Notes: generated from the letters alone by a model not told the origin. DNA of 64,000 nucleotides from Liolophura sinensis (GCF_032854445.1 NC_088299.1:16735608-16799607); one strand, 5' to 3'. Positions 11,079 through 22,602 are shown, numbered from the stretch's first letter. Numbers and translations: made by a program.

Positions 11079-11394
11079 AGATATGTGAAGAAGAACAGCC
11101 AATACCTACCCTGTATATAATCTACATTATATCCAAATTGTTTTCATAAGGATTTTATCGTCTCTCAACATATTTCTGACATACATGTCGACATATGGGC
11201 AACGGGTTTTCTGAAATAAATTACCTATGCGCAGAATCGCCTTGCCATAAATGTTGAGGTGCTGGATGATAAGACATATCTATAAGAACATCTAAACGGC
11301 CTCGGGTTACTTCTCCCACGCCAAGTCTGGGTCTATTTAACAGGGGCTAAGAAACAATACGGTAAGCAAATTCTGACGAACTGATATATAATAA

Positions 11395-11540
11395 AAGACA
11401 GCACAGAGTAAAACCAGAGCAGTGATAACAGTGTGATTATTGGGAATTACCTGTGAAATACGACCTCTTGTCAATTTACCTCAGTTATTGTTTTATTCTG
11501 ATTGTTCACGTAAATACTTGAATAGTAGCAAATTACACGC
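11395..11540 (+). repeat. Family D interspersed repeat
   Basis: It begins with one 48-bp-like unit (GTAAAACCAGAGCAGTGATAACAGTGTGAT). It continues with CTCTTGTCAATTTACCTCAG and TGTTCACGTAAATACTTGAATAG, matching copies near 50.1 and 57.1 kb. Confidence 0.7.
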
Positions 11541-11626
11541 TGATATAACTAAGCCAGAGGACCATGTGAGAAATATTGATTCGTGCCTTTGGAACACGAT
11601 GTTTACGCAATATGAAAAGGGCTATA

Positions 11627-11714
11627 CTCCCATCATAATGCTGGTCGCCGTGGTATATGTGAAACATTCTTGAGTACGGCTTAAGAAACCAACCCTATAA
11701 ATAAATAAATAATG
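11627..11714 (+). mobile_element. SINE family A, 3' fragment
   Basis: It contains CATAATGCTGGTCGCCGTGG, a decayed GAAACATTCTTGAGTACGGC and an AAATAAATAA tail. The 5' two thirds are absent. Confidence 0.85.
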
Positions 11715-12073
11715 AAAATAAATAAATAAAAGGACAATTGTTTTTGTCCTGAATCTACCGTCCCTTCCCACACAAAGGTTCACTGGCCGCAGATGTCCGG
11801 GTGAACCTCACTAATGTTTAAGCTGATATTATAATGTCACACCACCTGTCTGATGTTACCTGGCCGGGTACGCCTCGGGGCGTGCTGTAAACACCGCGTA
11901 ACTCAGTGTGACCAAAACCTGTAAGGAGACAGAAGAACAAACTGAATGTTCCTTCAATCACATGTTCCTTAGTAAGCAAGGCATGCAAATCACTGTTCAT
12001 TCGGTGAACAGGTAAAACGGTATCGAAATTCCGAATCGGGTAATGAGGACATTTACGCCTCCGACATTACTCC

Positions 12074-12174
12074 TCCATGTAACCTCCGGATGGCCGTGGG
12101 TTTCCACTGGGCTCTGTCCTATAGAAGTGAAATATTCTTGAGTACCGCGTAAAACGCCAATAAAACAAATAAAA
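12074..12174 (+). mobile_element. SINE family A, internally deleted 3' fragment
   Basis: It carries AACCTCCGGATGGCCGTGGG, GGGCTCTGTCC, then AGTGAAATATTCTTGAGTACC and an AATAAAACAAATAAA tail. The GGTTTCCTCCCACC portion is deleted. Confidence 0.85.
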
Positions 12175-12179
12175 TTATA

Positions 12180-13110
12180 AAAATTATTATAAATAAATTA
12201 TTTCTTCATGTGCATGCTCGAATTATGGTATAAGTACTTAATATTATCAATATTTTGGACGAAAACGAAAATGAAAATTTGTGAAATATCCTAAAAACGA
12301 ACAGGAGAAAGAGTTATTATGAAACTTGCGTAGATGCCGATTAGCACACATACATCGAAAATTCGCAGGTGGATCCCAAATCTCAGATTCTTTTAAAAGC
12401 CCATTTTTAAACTACTCAAATTTAAGTCTGTAAAAGTTTTAAAACAAAAGCAAATGCATGTGGCGCCATAGAGAAAATAAATTCTACAATTCTATAAAAT
12501 AATTCTACAAGTATTCTGATTTCAACTTTTAGATGTTAAAAGCGAAATGTTACTGGTTAAAAGTTCAAATGATGTTTTGGTTGAAATAGAGTTACATTAA
12601 TGCTCCCTAAGAAATGTTTTTAACACACTGGTGCCTGGGTTATATTGTTTAAATGTTTTTCATTTTCTTTTATTTTGTTTTCTAACATTGTCTCTAATAT
12701 AGTCATGAAATTATTCAGCTACTCGGAATCATTTAGAGTTATCGCACGATACTTGCCTGAGGACGAAGCTTTCATTTTTTATTGAAAAGAAATGTTGACG
12801 TGTGCTTGTCAGACTGCTTTAACCGAGAACTATTTTCGGAGAGAAACGTTTCAAGTGGAGAGATACAGCCATATACTACCGTCAGCTGGTGGTCACGTAT
12901 TCTATGATTTATCATCGGGCTGTTAGACACGGCACGGTATCGACTTTCACTGTAACGCCAGTAAACAATACCCTATATCCATGATAAGAGCATCAACACG
13001 GGGTCCCAAGGGAAGAAGGGAGAGAGACGGTAGTGAGGTGTGAGGAGAGTAAAGATGGCCGGAGAAACCCGTGGACACGTATAAGTCCAATAGTGTGAAA
13101 GACCTTTCAG
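12180..13110. other. Unassigned AT-rich part of U1
   Basis: No gene or repeat recognised by eye. It may include diverged unit sequence that I cannot align without a program. Confidence 0.4.
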
Positions 13111-13365
13111 CAGCTCTATGACGAAAACAAAAAGCTTTCTGTGATTTGCCTTGGATATTTACACCGTCAGCATACTAAAAGTGAAATGGCACTTAGTGCC
13201 TTTTGTGCCGTTCTTTGGAGAATGACTGAAAAGAAGAATTCACATTCATCAATCACACTTCTTTGGTTCTTAATCTGTTTAATTAACAAGGGTTTCCTAT
13301 TGTGTCTAGACGCACAAGAGTGTCTCAGGGATTTAAGGTCACGGTTGGATGCTAACTAGTCTTTA

Positions 13366-13669
13366 CCGGCCCCGATCGCACATTAGGTAGAACGTCCGCT
13401 TGGAGCGTCAATCCTGATCGGTTGTAACTTTCTCCCTTGGCGTTGAGCATGAAGGGGATAGTGCACGACTGGTTGACCCGTATCAGTATAATTGCCCTTG
13501 CGGGGCGCCTTACTTGCGTTCGGTAAGGCGTCTCAGTGAAGCAGCACTAGATTAAAAAAATCCGTCCTGCAACAAGGAGGCACATTACATGCACTCTAAG
13601 GATTCCTTCCTTTATATGACTGAAAAATTTGTTACGTACGACGTTAAACTCCTAGCACTCACTCACTCA
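13366..13669 (+). mobile_element. SINE family B, plus-strand copy
   Basis: It reads TAGAACGTCCGCTTGGAGCG...GACTGGTTGACCCGTATCAG...CCTGCAACAAGGAGGCACATT...ACGACGTTAAACTCC and ends in CACTCACTCACTC. A short, partly decayed duplication TAGTCT flanks it. In U3 the sequence runs from GGATGCTTGTCCATGC straight into the right flank, so the matching site lacks this SINE. Confidence 0.92.
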
Positions 13670-14311
13670 TAGTCTCTTCACTCCAAACATTCCATACTTA
13701 GGGATTGAGGGGTTATTAAGTTAAGGTTTATGACAATACAAGTATAGCAAAAATGAGTAGATCAACGGTAGGGTTTAATAAGGAATACGGAATAATAAGT
13801 GAACAAAAGTAAGATGACAATATAGACAAACTAAGTTGACAAGATAACAAGAAAAGCAGCGAACCAAATGTAGGAGATATTACGAAAAGTAGCGAAACAT
13901 ATGATATATTACGAAAAGTAGTTATTGACAAAGAACACGGGGTAGCACGAGAAAAAGGAGTAGACAACAACAGGATCTTGTGTTCGTTTTGTGAGTAACG
14001 AGTGACGTCACCGTTATTTGTGCAACTACGTCACACTTGGCTAAACTACTTTATAAACTACAGCCAAAAGAAACTTTACAACTTTAAATTAAGCCTACCT
14101 TTTAAGTATATTAATACCAAATTATTTTAGGAAAACATTATACGAAGCATATTCCTATGTGCGACAAGTGTCATATACACCCACACGAATTTGTTTAGAG
14201 ACAACGAAGAAAGTTGAAAAATCACGTGACCCATGGATGGCCGCAACTGCACATGTAATAAGTGAACAAAAACGTTACACAGAGTGTGCTGGGCTAAAAA
14301 CCGCCGAAGTA

Positions 14312-15245
14312 ATGCCGCGACTGACTCCAGAACAACGTGGGCCCGGGCATGGTACCCAGTCACCCATGCCCACATCGCAAGGACCTTCGGCTGCTCTCGT
14401 GTAACTGTGTGAAACTTGATGCAACGTTACTGACAGACAGGGCAGACATCGAACAGGCCAAGAACAGGCAGGCCTAGGGTAACTCCGCCCAGAGAAGACG
14501 GCTACCTGCGAACCTTACACCTGAGGAACGGCTTCCTGAGAGTGACTTCATTGTCAATCAATGCCTTAGGTCACCGGGTCAGTCAACAGACCGTGTCAAG
14601 GAGACTCACGGCTCACGGAATTGGGGCCTATCGACTAATCTGAGGGCAGGTGTTGCTAGCCAAACATCGTCGCCGGAGGTTGCGATGGGCTCGAATTGTA
14701 CGCCGTTGGCAGCGACCTGATTGGCGTGTTGTTTTCACGGATGAAAGCCTCTTCTGCCTGTTCCGAGCCAATGGCAGACAGCGAGAGACAAACGAACACC
14801 TGCGTCATTCTTCCAGAAGGTGGTACCGTTTGGTGGCGGCAGCGTGATGGTGTGGGATGGGATTTGTGGAGAGGAACGGACACCACTGGTCATCTACGGG
14901 ATCCTAACAGCTCAACGTTACGTGGATGAAATTCTACGTCCTGTTGTCCTGCCATTCCTTCAACAGCAGCCACGTGGTGTCCTGTACCAGCATGACAACG
15001 CAAGACACGATACAGCTCGAGTTGTGCAGAAATTCCTGGGCGCCAACGACGTCAACGTCTTGAGGTGGCCTGCACGTTCACCAGATATGTTCCCTATAGA
15101 ACACCTTTGGGATATCATGGGTCGTCGAGTAAGGCAACGGCCACACCATGCAGCCAACCGACAAGAACTGGGGTTCGTTCTCCAAGATGAATGGCAACGA
15201 ATCCCACGTCATCTCATAAGACGACTGACTTTTTCTATGCGTTGA
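14312..15245 (+). pseudogene. Tc1-family transposase, DD34E, frameshifted
   Basis: This would be the cut-and-paste transposase of the surrounding element. The likely start gives MPRLTPEQRG, followed by a helix-turn-helix region that quickly goes out of frame. The catalytic part is spread over two frames. The first aspartate is in VVFTDESLF (about 14730 on). Next comes GGGSVMVWDGI (about 14835-14870). The second aspartate is in the YQHDNARHDTAR segment, and the glutamate is in SPDMFPIEHLWD, with exactly 34 residues between the last two acids. The family is normally about 340 residues; this span is 311 codons with several indels and stops in the first half. A frame change near 14820 separates the first aspartate from the rest. 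It cannot encode a working enzyme as it stands. Confidence 0.95.
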
Positions 15246-15522
15246 AGAGGTTTTGCTTGCATTGAAGCTAGGGGTGGCCACATGCGATATTGATTGGTTT
15301 TGATATTGACTGATTTTAAAAATAATCAACTTTTTGTATACTCTGCCCATTGTTAACCTAGATGGAATGGTTATTTTTTTCTACCCCTGCTTCGTTTGTT
15401 TGTTTGTAAAATGATTTGAGGGCTGCTTTGTCCGTTCTTACTCAAGACTTTCAATATGTAAAGTCATGGGTCTTTTCAATATATTAAACTTCAGTCATCC
15501 TGTGTTTTACTTTGGCAAAATA

Positions 15523-15794
15523 TTTATTTATTTATTTATCTATTTGATTGGTGTTTTACGCCGTACCCAAGAATATTTCACTTTTACGACGGTGACCAGA
15601 ATTATGGGAGGAAACTGGGCAGAGCCCGGGGGAAACCCACGACCATCCGCAGGTTGCTGACAGACCTTCCCACGTACGGCCGGAGAGGAAGCCAGCATGA
15701 GCTGGACTTGAACTCACGGCGACCGCATTGGTGAGAGGCCCCTGGGTCATCAGGGTGCGCTAGCGCGCTAACCAACTGAGCCACGGAGGCCCCT
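15523..15794 (-). mobile_element. SINE family A, full length, inserted in the Tc1 element
   Basis: Complete minus-strand copy with an ATTT-type tail on the left and the tRNA head (GAGCCACGGAGGCC complement) on the right. A perfect 13-base duplication CTTTGGCAAAATA lies at 15510-15522 and 15795-15807. It sits between the transposase and the right inverted repeat, so it is younger than the transposon insertion. Confidence 0.97.
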
Positions 15795-16477
15795 CTTTGG
15801 CAAAATAAATTGATTTGAACTTTTTGTAAAGTTTCTTTTGACCGTCAGTTTAATATGGAAATAGACGTGTAGAAGTTATACTGACCACACTGTAAATAGT
15901 TCCCGTGGGCCCCTGTAAACTACCTGCTCTATTTTTTCCACTTAACATAACCCGCTCTGCTCCTACATGTTTTCCACATTTTCCCTTGTTGTCATTTTTT
16001 TGTGGTGTTGCCAGTAGATGAAGCCAGAGATATTGGTACACGACATTATCAGATACCACTGGAAGGTAAACAAGGGAATTACAGGATAATACGAGAGCTT
16101 AGAGATAAGAATATAAGATGAAAGCAGACATACCGGCTTTCAAACCTCGAGCGATAATGGTAACTTGATCGTGGAAACTATTCTAATGTTTCGCACAGTG
16201 TGAGGTGAAAAGCGAATCTAGGGTAAACAGATGAGACTGACAGCTTGTTTATTTCGTGAACATTTGGCTAAAATGATGTCCCTCAGGGTTTTGCACTGCG
16301 ACGTTCAGAGTCTAAACGTAAATCTAAGCACATGTTTTGTCCGTTATTTTTTACGCGTTTACATCCTTAATACGTTGTACTTTTCAGCATGTTTAGTCAT
16401 TTAAGGGAATAAATGAAATATATTTACTTTCATCTGACATTCACATTATGTGGTTCACAGTGGCCTGTAATAATACA

Positions 16478-16699
16478 ACGTGTTTTACGCCGTGCTCAAG
16501 AATATTTCACTTATACGACGGCGGCCAGCATTACGGTAGGAGGAATGGCCATCCGCAGGTTGCTGACAGACCTTCCCACGTACGGCTGGAGAGGAAGCCA
16601 GCATGAGCTGGACTTGAACTCACAGCGACCGCATCGGTGAGAGACTCCTGGGTGATTACGCTGCACTAGCGCGCTAATCGACTGAGCCACGGAGGCCCC
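16478..16699 (-). mobile_element. SINE family A, internally deleted
   Basis: Minus-strand copy with TGTTTTACGCCGTGCTCAAG, ATTTCACTTATACGACGGCG, then a jump from GGTAGGAGGAATGG to CCATCCGCAGGTTGCTGACA. About 30 bases of the GGTTTCC core are missing. The head and GAGCCACGGAGGCC end are intact. The AAAT tail is lost. Confidence 0.9.
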
Positions 16700-17126
16700 T
16701 AGAAGGATACAAAAGCAGAATGATTTTTCATGCTTAACACAAAGTGAAACCTGCTATCAGACATGTTCAGTGTATAATATCACAGACTTTACAGTAACAG
16801 TAAAATACTATACTCATAAAATGCAGTTTGCAGTTAAAGAAAAGTGAATCCATTTTCAGATATACAAACAGTAAAGTTCAAAATCTAAACAAAAACATTC
16901 TGTTCTCACAGAAATCAGTGTAATGGGTGACCCAACACATATGCCCTTATGCTGGGTGGAAAGGAGAAAGGTGGTAACACTTGAAAAGGAACTACGCAGA
17001 GAACATCAAACAAATTCAAGCTTTAAAAGTGATGAACTGTGACATTAATTTGCTGCCTTGCTTGGTATAAATTAACAGCACAAAGAAAATGGCTTCCTCC
17101 AAGAATCTGTGGCAGAATAGTGAGTT

Positions 17127-17208
17127 GCGTAAACCAATCACTGCCCAGTACACACGTTATCTGAGGGGCGTAAACCAATCACTGCCCAGTACACACGTTA
17201 TCTGAGGG
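17127..17208. repeat. 41-bp perfect tandem duplication
   Basis: Two identical consecutive copies of a unit starting GCGTAAACCAATCACTGCCC and ending TTATCTGAGGG. It is absent from the aligned region of U5, which has one CCAATCACAG stretch. Confidence 0.95.
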
Positions 17209-17583
17209 CAAACCCGTGACTTTAAAGAAGACATTGAAAATGTGTTATGTGTGGCGGAGTTATTAGAGTACACGATTATTGCCTTGTTGTCTACAGACAA
17301 TTCTCCTCATCTCGGCTATAAATTGTCAGTCTTTGAAAGCCTCTATCGTTGAATACCGATGGCCTGCAGTTGGTTTCCGAACCTCGCATTATATTTTTCT
17401 TTACTGTTCTGATTTCTTTAGTCTTCTTAGAGACACGTCTGTTTTTCCTCGATCTTTTATTTCTTCTAATGCCCTTGAGTGTTTTGTCGTTATTCCCTGT
17501 TTTTGTAGAGACAAAACAATTTTATGAACAGGTGTTGATACTAACAGAATTTTTCACGAAGGGTTGCAATTTCATCAGTTACG

Positions 17584-17817
17584 GGGGGCCTCAGTGGTCC
17601 AGTGATTAGCACGCTAGCGCAGCACAATGACCCAGGAATCTGTCAACAACGCAATTACTGTCAGTTTAAGACCATGTTAAACTGGCTTCCTTTCCAGTCC
17701 TGCGTTGGATCGTCTGCTAACAATCCGCGGATGGCCGTGCGTTTCCTTTGGGTTACGCTCGGCCTCCACTCACCATAATGCTGGGCGGCATCATCTAAGT
17801 GAAATATTCTTGAGTAC
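17584..17817 (+). mobile_element. SINE family A, old copy shared with U4
   Basis: Degraded plus-strand copy: GGGGGGCCTCAGTGGTCCAG, ATGACCCAGGAATCTGTCAAC, AATCCGCGGATGGCC, AGTGAAATATTCTTGAGTAC, with no tail. Its left flank (TTTTTCACGAAGGGTTGCAA...CATCAGTTA) and several private substitutions (GTCAACAACGCAATT) are shared with the SINE at 26547. The two come from one insertion that predates the duplication. Confidence 0.9.
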
Positions 17818-18223
17818 ATGGCGCAACTGAGGCGGGAAATCGGTCCCAGTGCAACGAAGTGCGCATCTATATTTTATTTATAGCATTTATATTTACTTAC
17901 ACAAAATAGAACCGAATTTTCCCACAGTTATAAAATTTATTTTTATGAAGATAAATGTTAATCAAATCGAAACTTTGACAGCAAATGGTAAATGGGCATA
18001 TGAAAGTTTCATTTAGGATATTTTTCTGGTTAACGTTGATCTTCATACTGTAAATTAAAGACTGTGTCCTCGTTTGAACAAAACAATGGACATTATTAAT
18101 CGAGAGTGCATTTTGGCCGGTTATTACTTTATGCCTATATAACTTTGATGGGTGATTCGACCAAGTTTCATACTTCTGATTTAGAAATTTACAGAACTGT
18201 GCTGGGTTTTTAAAATCTGCACT

Positions 18224-18424
18224 TTCTTATCGTAGCTCTCAGGGGCCGTTGCTTTCTCTTATCGTAGCTCTCAGGGGCAGTTGCTCTCTCTTATCGTAGC
18301 TCTCAGGGGCCGTTGCTCTCTCTTATCGTAGCTCTCAGGGGCCATTGCTCTCTCTTATCGTAGCTCTCAGGGGCCGTTGCTCCTCTCTTATCGTAGCTCT
18401 CAGGGGCCGTTGCTCTCTCTTACT
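18224..18424. repeat. 32-bp minisatellite, six copies
   Basis: The unit TCTTATCGTAGCTCTCAGGGGCCGTTGCTCTC is repeated six times with few substitutions. It lies inside U2 only. Confidence 0.95.
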
Positions 18425-19361
18425 GTACCAGGCCCTTTATCAGTTATTGTCACGTGTCATCCAGTCAAGAATTATCTTTAAAAATGAATCTGTATGGCTT
18501 TGTTTGACAAACAGTGTATGTGGGTGGGTAATACGTTCTGGTAAATACATGCAGATTAGTGCTACCATTTGTGAGGTCAGTCAGATTTTTGTACTCTAAC
18601 GTAGTTCAATAAAATACATTGTGTTGGTGATGAAAGCTGTGAAAGTCATGTGATACAACATCCTCCATACTATACCAGTGTCAAAAGGCCATGACATCTT
18701 GACGCAACCAAACCTGGCTTTGACAAAAGTTTTGACATATACTAATAGAGATTTTATTTAAAGAGTGAAATGGGTAGAGGAGGAGAAGGGATGGAACTAC
18801 TGTGAATTTCTGGCATGCCATGGAAGCCATTTATGCGAATGATCCGTCTGCTGGTTAATTTGACTTTGTACACGAGTATGAAATCCAGGCAAAGGCGTTC
18901 ATTAACGATAGCCCTCACACCAGACAGCTCTCGTCTCCTTAAGCACCCTTGACTATCAAACCAATCGTGATAAGAGCCGTTGTAGAGCAGACTGTTAAGT
19001 TATTGCGTGTCTTCATGTCCTGTCTTGAAGTGGGCATCAGAGGCCTCGCAGCTCCATCGAATTTAGATACACCTGTATATAGCGGTCGTCATAAAACGTT
19101 CGTGTTGTATTTACTGCAAATTAATGATTATGAATCTGGATGGCTGGAATATTGTTATTCTTGGGTAAAGTGTAAACGTGTCGATGGCTTCTAGTTTCGG
19201 CCCTCTAAAGAGCCTTGATCAGCTAAAACTTGATTCTACACATAGCTGTATGTGACGTATCCAGGAATTGTGGTCATCAGAAGAGTATGCTGACAGTTTT
19301 CGAAACCCGCCGGAAGGGAACTAATTTTAAACATCAGAGACATAAAAACATTAACTATTAA

Positions 19362-20700
19362 CTATGGCATATTCCCATAATGCCTGGGCTAGATATGGCG
19401 TATTCCACAATGCCTGAGCTAGATATGGCGTATTCCGCGTTGCCTGAGCTAGATATGGCATATTCCACATTGCCTGAGCTAGATATGGCATATTCAAAAT
19501 TGCCTGAGTTTAAATGTGCGTATTCCATAATGCCTGAGTTGGAATATGGCGTATTCCATAATGCCTGGGCTAGATATGGCGTATTCCACAATGCCTGAGC
19601 TAGATATGGCGTATTCCGCATTGCCTGAGCTAGATATGGCGTATTCCACATTGCCTGAGCTAAATATGGCGTATTCCATAATGCCTGAGCCAGATATGGC
19701 ATATTCCATATATGCCTGAGCTAGATATGGCGTATTCCACAATGCCTAAGCTAGATATGGCGTATTCCATAATGCCTGATCTGGATATGGCGTATTCCAC
19801 ATTGCCTGAGCTAGGTATGGCGTATTCCATAATGTCTATCTAGATATGGCGTATTCCATAATGCCTGAGCTAAATATGGCGTATTCCCACAATGCCTGAG
19901 CTAGATTATGCAGTATTCCACAATGCCTGAGCTAGATATGGCAAATTCCACATTACCTGAGCTAGATATGGCGTATTCCACATTGCCTGAGCTGGATATG
20001 GCGTATTCCACACTGCCTGAGCTAGGTATGACGTATTCCATAATGTCTTAGCTAGATATGGCGTATTCCATAATGCCTGAGCTTGATATGGCATATTCCA
20101 CATTGCCTGAGCTAGATATGCAGTATTCCACAATGCCTGAACTAGATATGGCAAATTCCACATTACCTGAGCTAGATATGGCGTATTCCACACTGCCTGA
20201 GCTGGATATGGCGTATTCCACAATGCCTGAGCTAGATATGGGCGTATTCCACATTGCCTGAGCCAGATATGGCCTATTCCACAATGCTAAGCTAGATATG
20301 GCGTATTCCACATTGCCTGGGCTAGATATGGCATATTCAATAATGCCTGAGCTAGATATGCGTATTCCACATTGCCTGAGCTGGATATGGCGTATTCCGG
20401 CATTGCCTCAGCTAGATATGGCGTATTCCACAATGCCTGAGCTAGATATGGCGTATTCCACATTGCCTCAGCTAGATGTGGCATATTCAATAATGCCTGA
20501 GCTAGATATGGCGTATTCCACATTGCCTCAGCTAGATATGGCGTATTAAATAATGCTTGAGCTAGATGTGGCATATTCAATAATGCTTGAGCTAGATATG
20601 GCGTATTCCACAATGCTTGAGCTAGGTGGTGGCATATTCAATAATGCTTGAGCTAGATATGGCAACACTTCACATTGCCTGGGCTAGATATGGCATATTT
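19362..20700. repeat. 30-bp minisatellite, about 44 copies
   Basis: The unit is TGCCTGAGCTAGATATGGCGTATTCCACAT with variants (CATAA, CAATA, GGCATATTC) and some 1-2 base indels that shift phase. The period is 3n and the unit lacks stops in several frames, which yields apparent 10-residue repeats on both strands. These are not credible proteins. It follows the TTAACTATTAACTAT end of the U2 segment, at the point where U4 and U5 continue with unique sequence. Confidence 0.97.
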
Positions 20701-20740
20701 AAATATATTTCACTTCAACGAGAGTGTTCAGGCTCATGCA

Positions 20741-20815
20741 TAGCTGGAGGAAACCATTTATAGCTGGAGGAAACCATTTATATGTGGAGGAATCCATTTA
20801 TAGGTGAGGAAACCA
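20741..20815. repeat. About 20-bp tandem repeat, four copies
   Basis: The unit ATAGCTGGAGGAAACCATTT is repeated with decay to ATAGGTGAGGAAACC. A similar AGAGGAAATCAGGCATAGCTGG string occurs near 40440. Confidence 0.9.
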
Positions 20816-21371
20816 GACATATATAGCTGGATGGAAGCAATGTCTGAAAAAATGAAAAAAAGAGTATTTCTTACAGGAAATGGGATGTCTGTCTCTCCAC
20901 AAATCAAGCTATACTGCAATGCTCGGTTTAGAGGCGACGCTGTTTATAGACATTATTCTCATCTGGATCGGAACAAACACTGGCGATAGATCATAAGATT
21001 ACTTGAACATTTCCCGATGAAATATTATTGATCATTAGTAAGCAGTAGGTGTAGCCCAGTGTAAGGCATCATGTCATAAGCTCCAGGCTAAATCCATGCA
21101 GCTGTAAAAACAAAATTAACAAACATGTTTTTGGTCATAACATACAGTAGTTAGGTAAGCGTGTAGAAATAACGTGTAAAAAACTTAAATAATGCTGTGA
21201 TGCAGTTAGTAAGTTTTACTCCAAATGTAATCAGAAGTATAAAAGAACCTAAAAGCACGAAGGTGGTACACTACAAGGAGAAATGCCTTCATGCAAATAA
21301 AAAAAGAGCTGTTAAAGAATATCCAGATTGTGATATGTACATTTTCGACTGTATCGGTCATATACCGGTGT

Positions 21372-21650
21372 CAGGCGTCTTTTGTTAAACCAGTCACAGT
21401 ACAGAATTCAGACCGTGGCCGGTTATCATGACCAGAAGACACTGAAAACTCATGTAACGTAAAAAACGACAATGATTGGTATCTCGAATATCCCTGTCAG
21501 GTCGTAAAGTATCAGGTGTCTTGTGTTAAACCATTCACAGTATAGAATTCAGACTAACAGGATTATCACGTCCGGATGACATTGAAAACTCATGAGCTGT
21601 AAAAACGACAATGACTGGCATCTCCAGTATCTCTGTCGTAAAATATGTGT
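21372..21650. repeat. 141-bp tandem duplication inside U3
   Basis: Two consecutive copies beginning CAGGCGTCTTTTGTTAAACC (21372) and CAGGTGTCTTGTGTTAAACC (21513). U4 has a single copy from about 29309. Confidence 0.88.
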
Positions 21651-22466
21651 TTGCTGTCTTCATGCATACAAAAATCCAGCTCTTCTCAAAATTACATTCT
21701 TTGAATGGTTCCATTGTTCAACCCCGAAAGCCCCCTCTAGATTTCTTATTTTCGCATAGACTTCACTCTCTTTTGGGCAAAGGTTCTTTATTGCCTCCAA
21801 TGGTCTGGTTTGTTTGACAAGAATTCTTAACCATATCTTTATGTAAGGAAACAGAAAAAGATTTTCATAAGTATGAGATAGTGGGTTTTAGGCTTTGGTT
21901 TGTTCTCCAAGTTTGTTGTGGTTATAGTACATTGTGTTGAAGGAGGGAGCCATCGGATGTCTGTCATCTAACCCCTTGGTACTCCATTACGCTAGTATGA
22001 GAGTAGTGTACTTCAGTACACTAGTGTACAAGCTATGAAAGCCTAACAAAACCAAACCTGATTTTAACAGGATTTTTGAATTAATAAAGTCCTTGCTACA
22101 AATCTGGGTATGGACATGTAACAATAAAGATTTAATGCAGTGACAGAAAGAGGAAGTGCATGGGAAGAGTAGATTGAACCAGGATATCGTCAGAGTAAAT
22201 TGGCCTGATGAGGAGTGACCTTGCAGATTAGTGACCCAACAGGAACATGGTATCCAGAAGTCCATTGGTGATTGTCCTCACACCAAACAGCTCTCTTCTG
22301 CAGACTGCTTTACAGGTACACCTTGTAGATTATGACTGTAAGTAATCATGTGCAGTCTTAACGTAGTGTGGTTAAATAGACAGATGAAATCCAACAGCTT
22401 CGTCAATTTAACTTTACCTTTATAAACCCTTTAAAAAGTGTACACTCCATATTTATAAGAGGTTTC

Positions 22467-22602
22467 GGTCTACCAGCAACATGTGTGTTGTCGTCGGTTA
22501 TGCTCTACCCAATTTTTCCTCCCAATATAATGCTGTTTTCTGTCATATAGGTGAAAATATTCTTAAGTCCTGAGTAATACACCAATAACTAAACAAATAC
22601 TC
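22467..22602 (+). mobile_element. SINE family A, old 3' fragment shared with U4
   Basis: It contains ACCAGCAACATGTGTGTTGT, CCCAATTTTTCCTCCCAATATAATGCT in decayed form, then GAAAATATTCTTAAGTCC and an AAACAAATA tail. The fragment at 29788 has the same truncation and the same private changes. Confidence 0.82.

Larger units (their letters stand above)
14056..15850 (+). mobile_element. Tc1/mariner-type DNA transposon, inactive
   Basis: Both ends are identifiable. The left end begins AACTACAGCCAAAAGAAAC and the right end, read in reverse complement, begins AACTGACGGTCAAAAGAAAC. The two share a 17-base exact core CAAAAGAAACTTTACAA. TA dinucleotides flank it (14054-14055 and 15851-15852), as expected for this superfamily. 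The paralogous unit U3 has a single TA at 24368-24369 joining the same flanks, so the insertion boundary is confirmed inside the window. Excluding the later SINE in its 3' part, the element was about 1.5 kb. The transposase is frameshifted. Confidence 0.96.
11730..16330 (+). repeat. Composite segmental unit, copy U1
   Basis: Diverged paralogue of stretches in U3 and U4. 11730-11970 matches about 23125-23300 and 30560-30740. 13115-13360 and 13670-13735 match about 23480-23800. 13780-14055 matches about 24150-24369. 15851-16320 matches about 24370-24860. The Tc1 element and a family B SINE interrupt U1 but are absent from the matching points of U3. No conserved protein frame survives across copies. 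Confidence 0.8.
16960..19360 (+). repeat. Composite segmental unit, copy U2
   Basis: 16970-17110 and 17240-17480 match U5 (about 31700-31860 and 31935-32170). 18476-19360 matches U4 (about 26834-28060) and U5 (about 32285-33790), sharing AAAATACATTGTGTTGGTGA, GATTTTATTTAAAGAGTGAA and CACACCAGACAGCTCTCGTC. Copies differ by many small indels and none keeps a long common frame. Confidence 0.85.

Noticed and set aside
14650-14929. Separate small genes inside the Tc1 element
   Set aside because: They are pieces of one frameshifted transposase or shadows of it on the other frames.
19358-20613. Repetitive open frames with 10-residue periods on both strands
   Set aside because: They follow the 30-bp array and shift frame at its indels.
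22004-22024. Short palindrome TAGTGTACTTCAGTACACTA
   Set aside because: A 9-bp stem of this kind is expected by chance in 64 kb and nothing nearby gives it a role.
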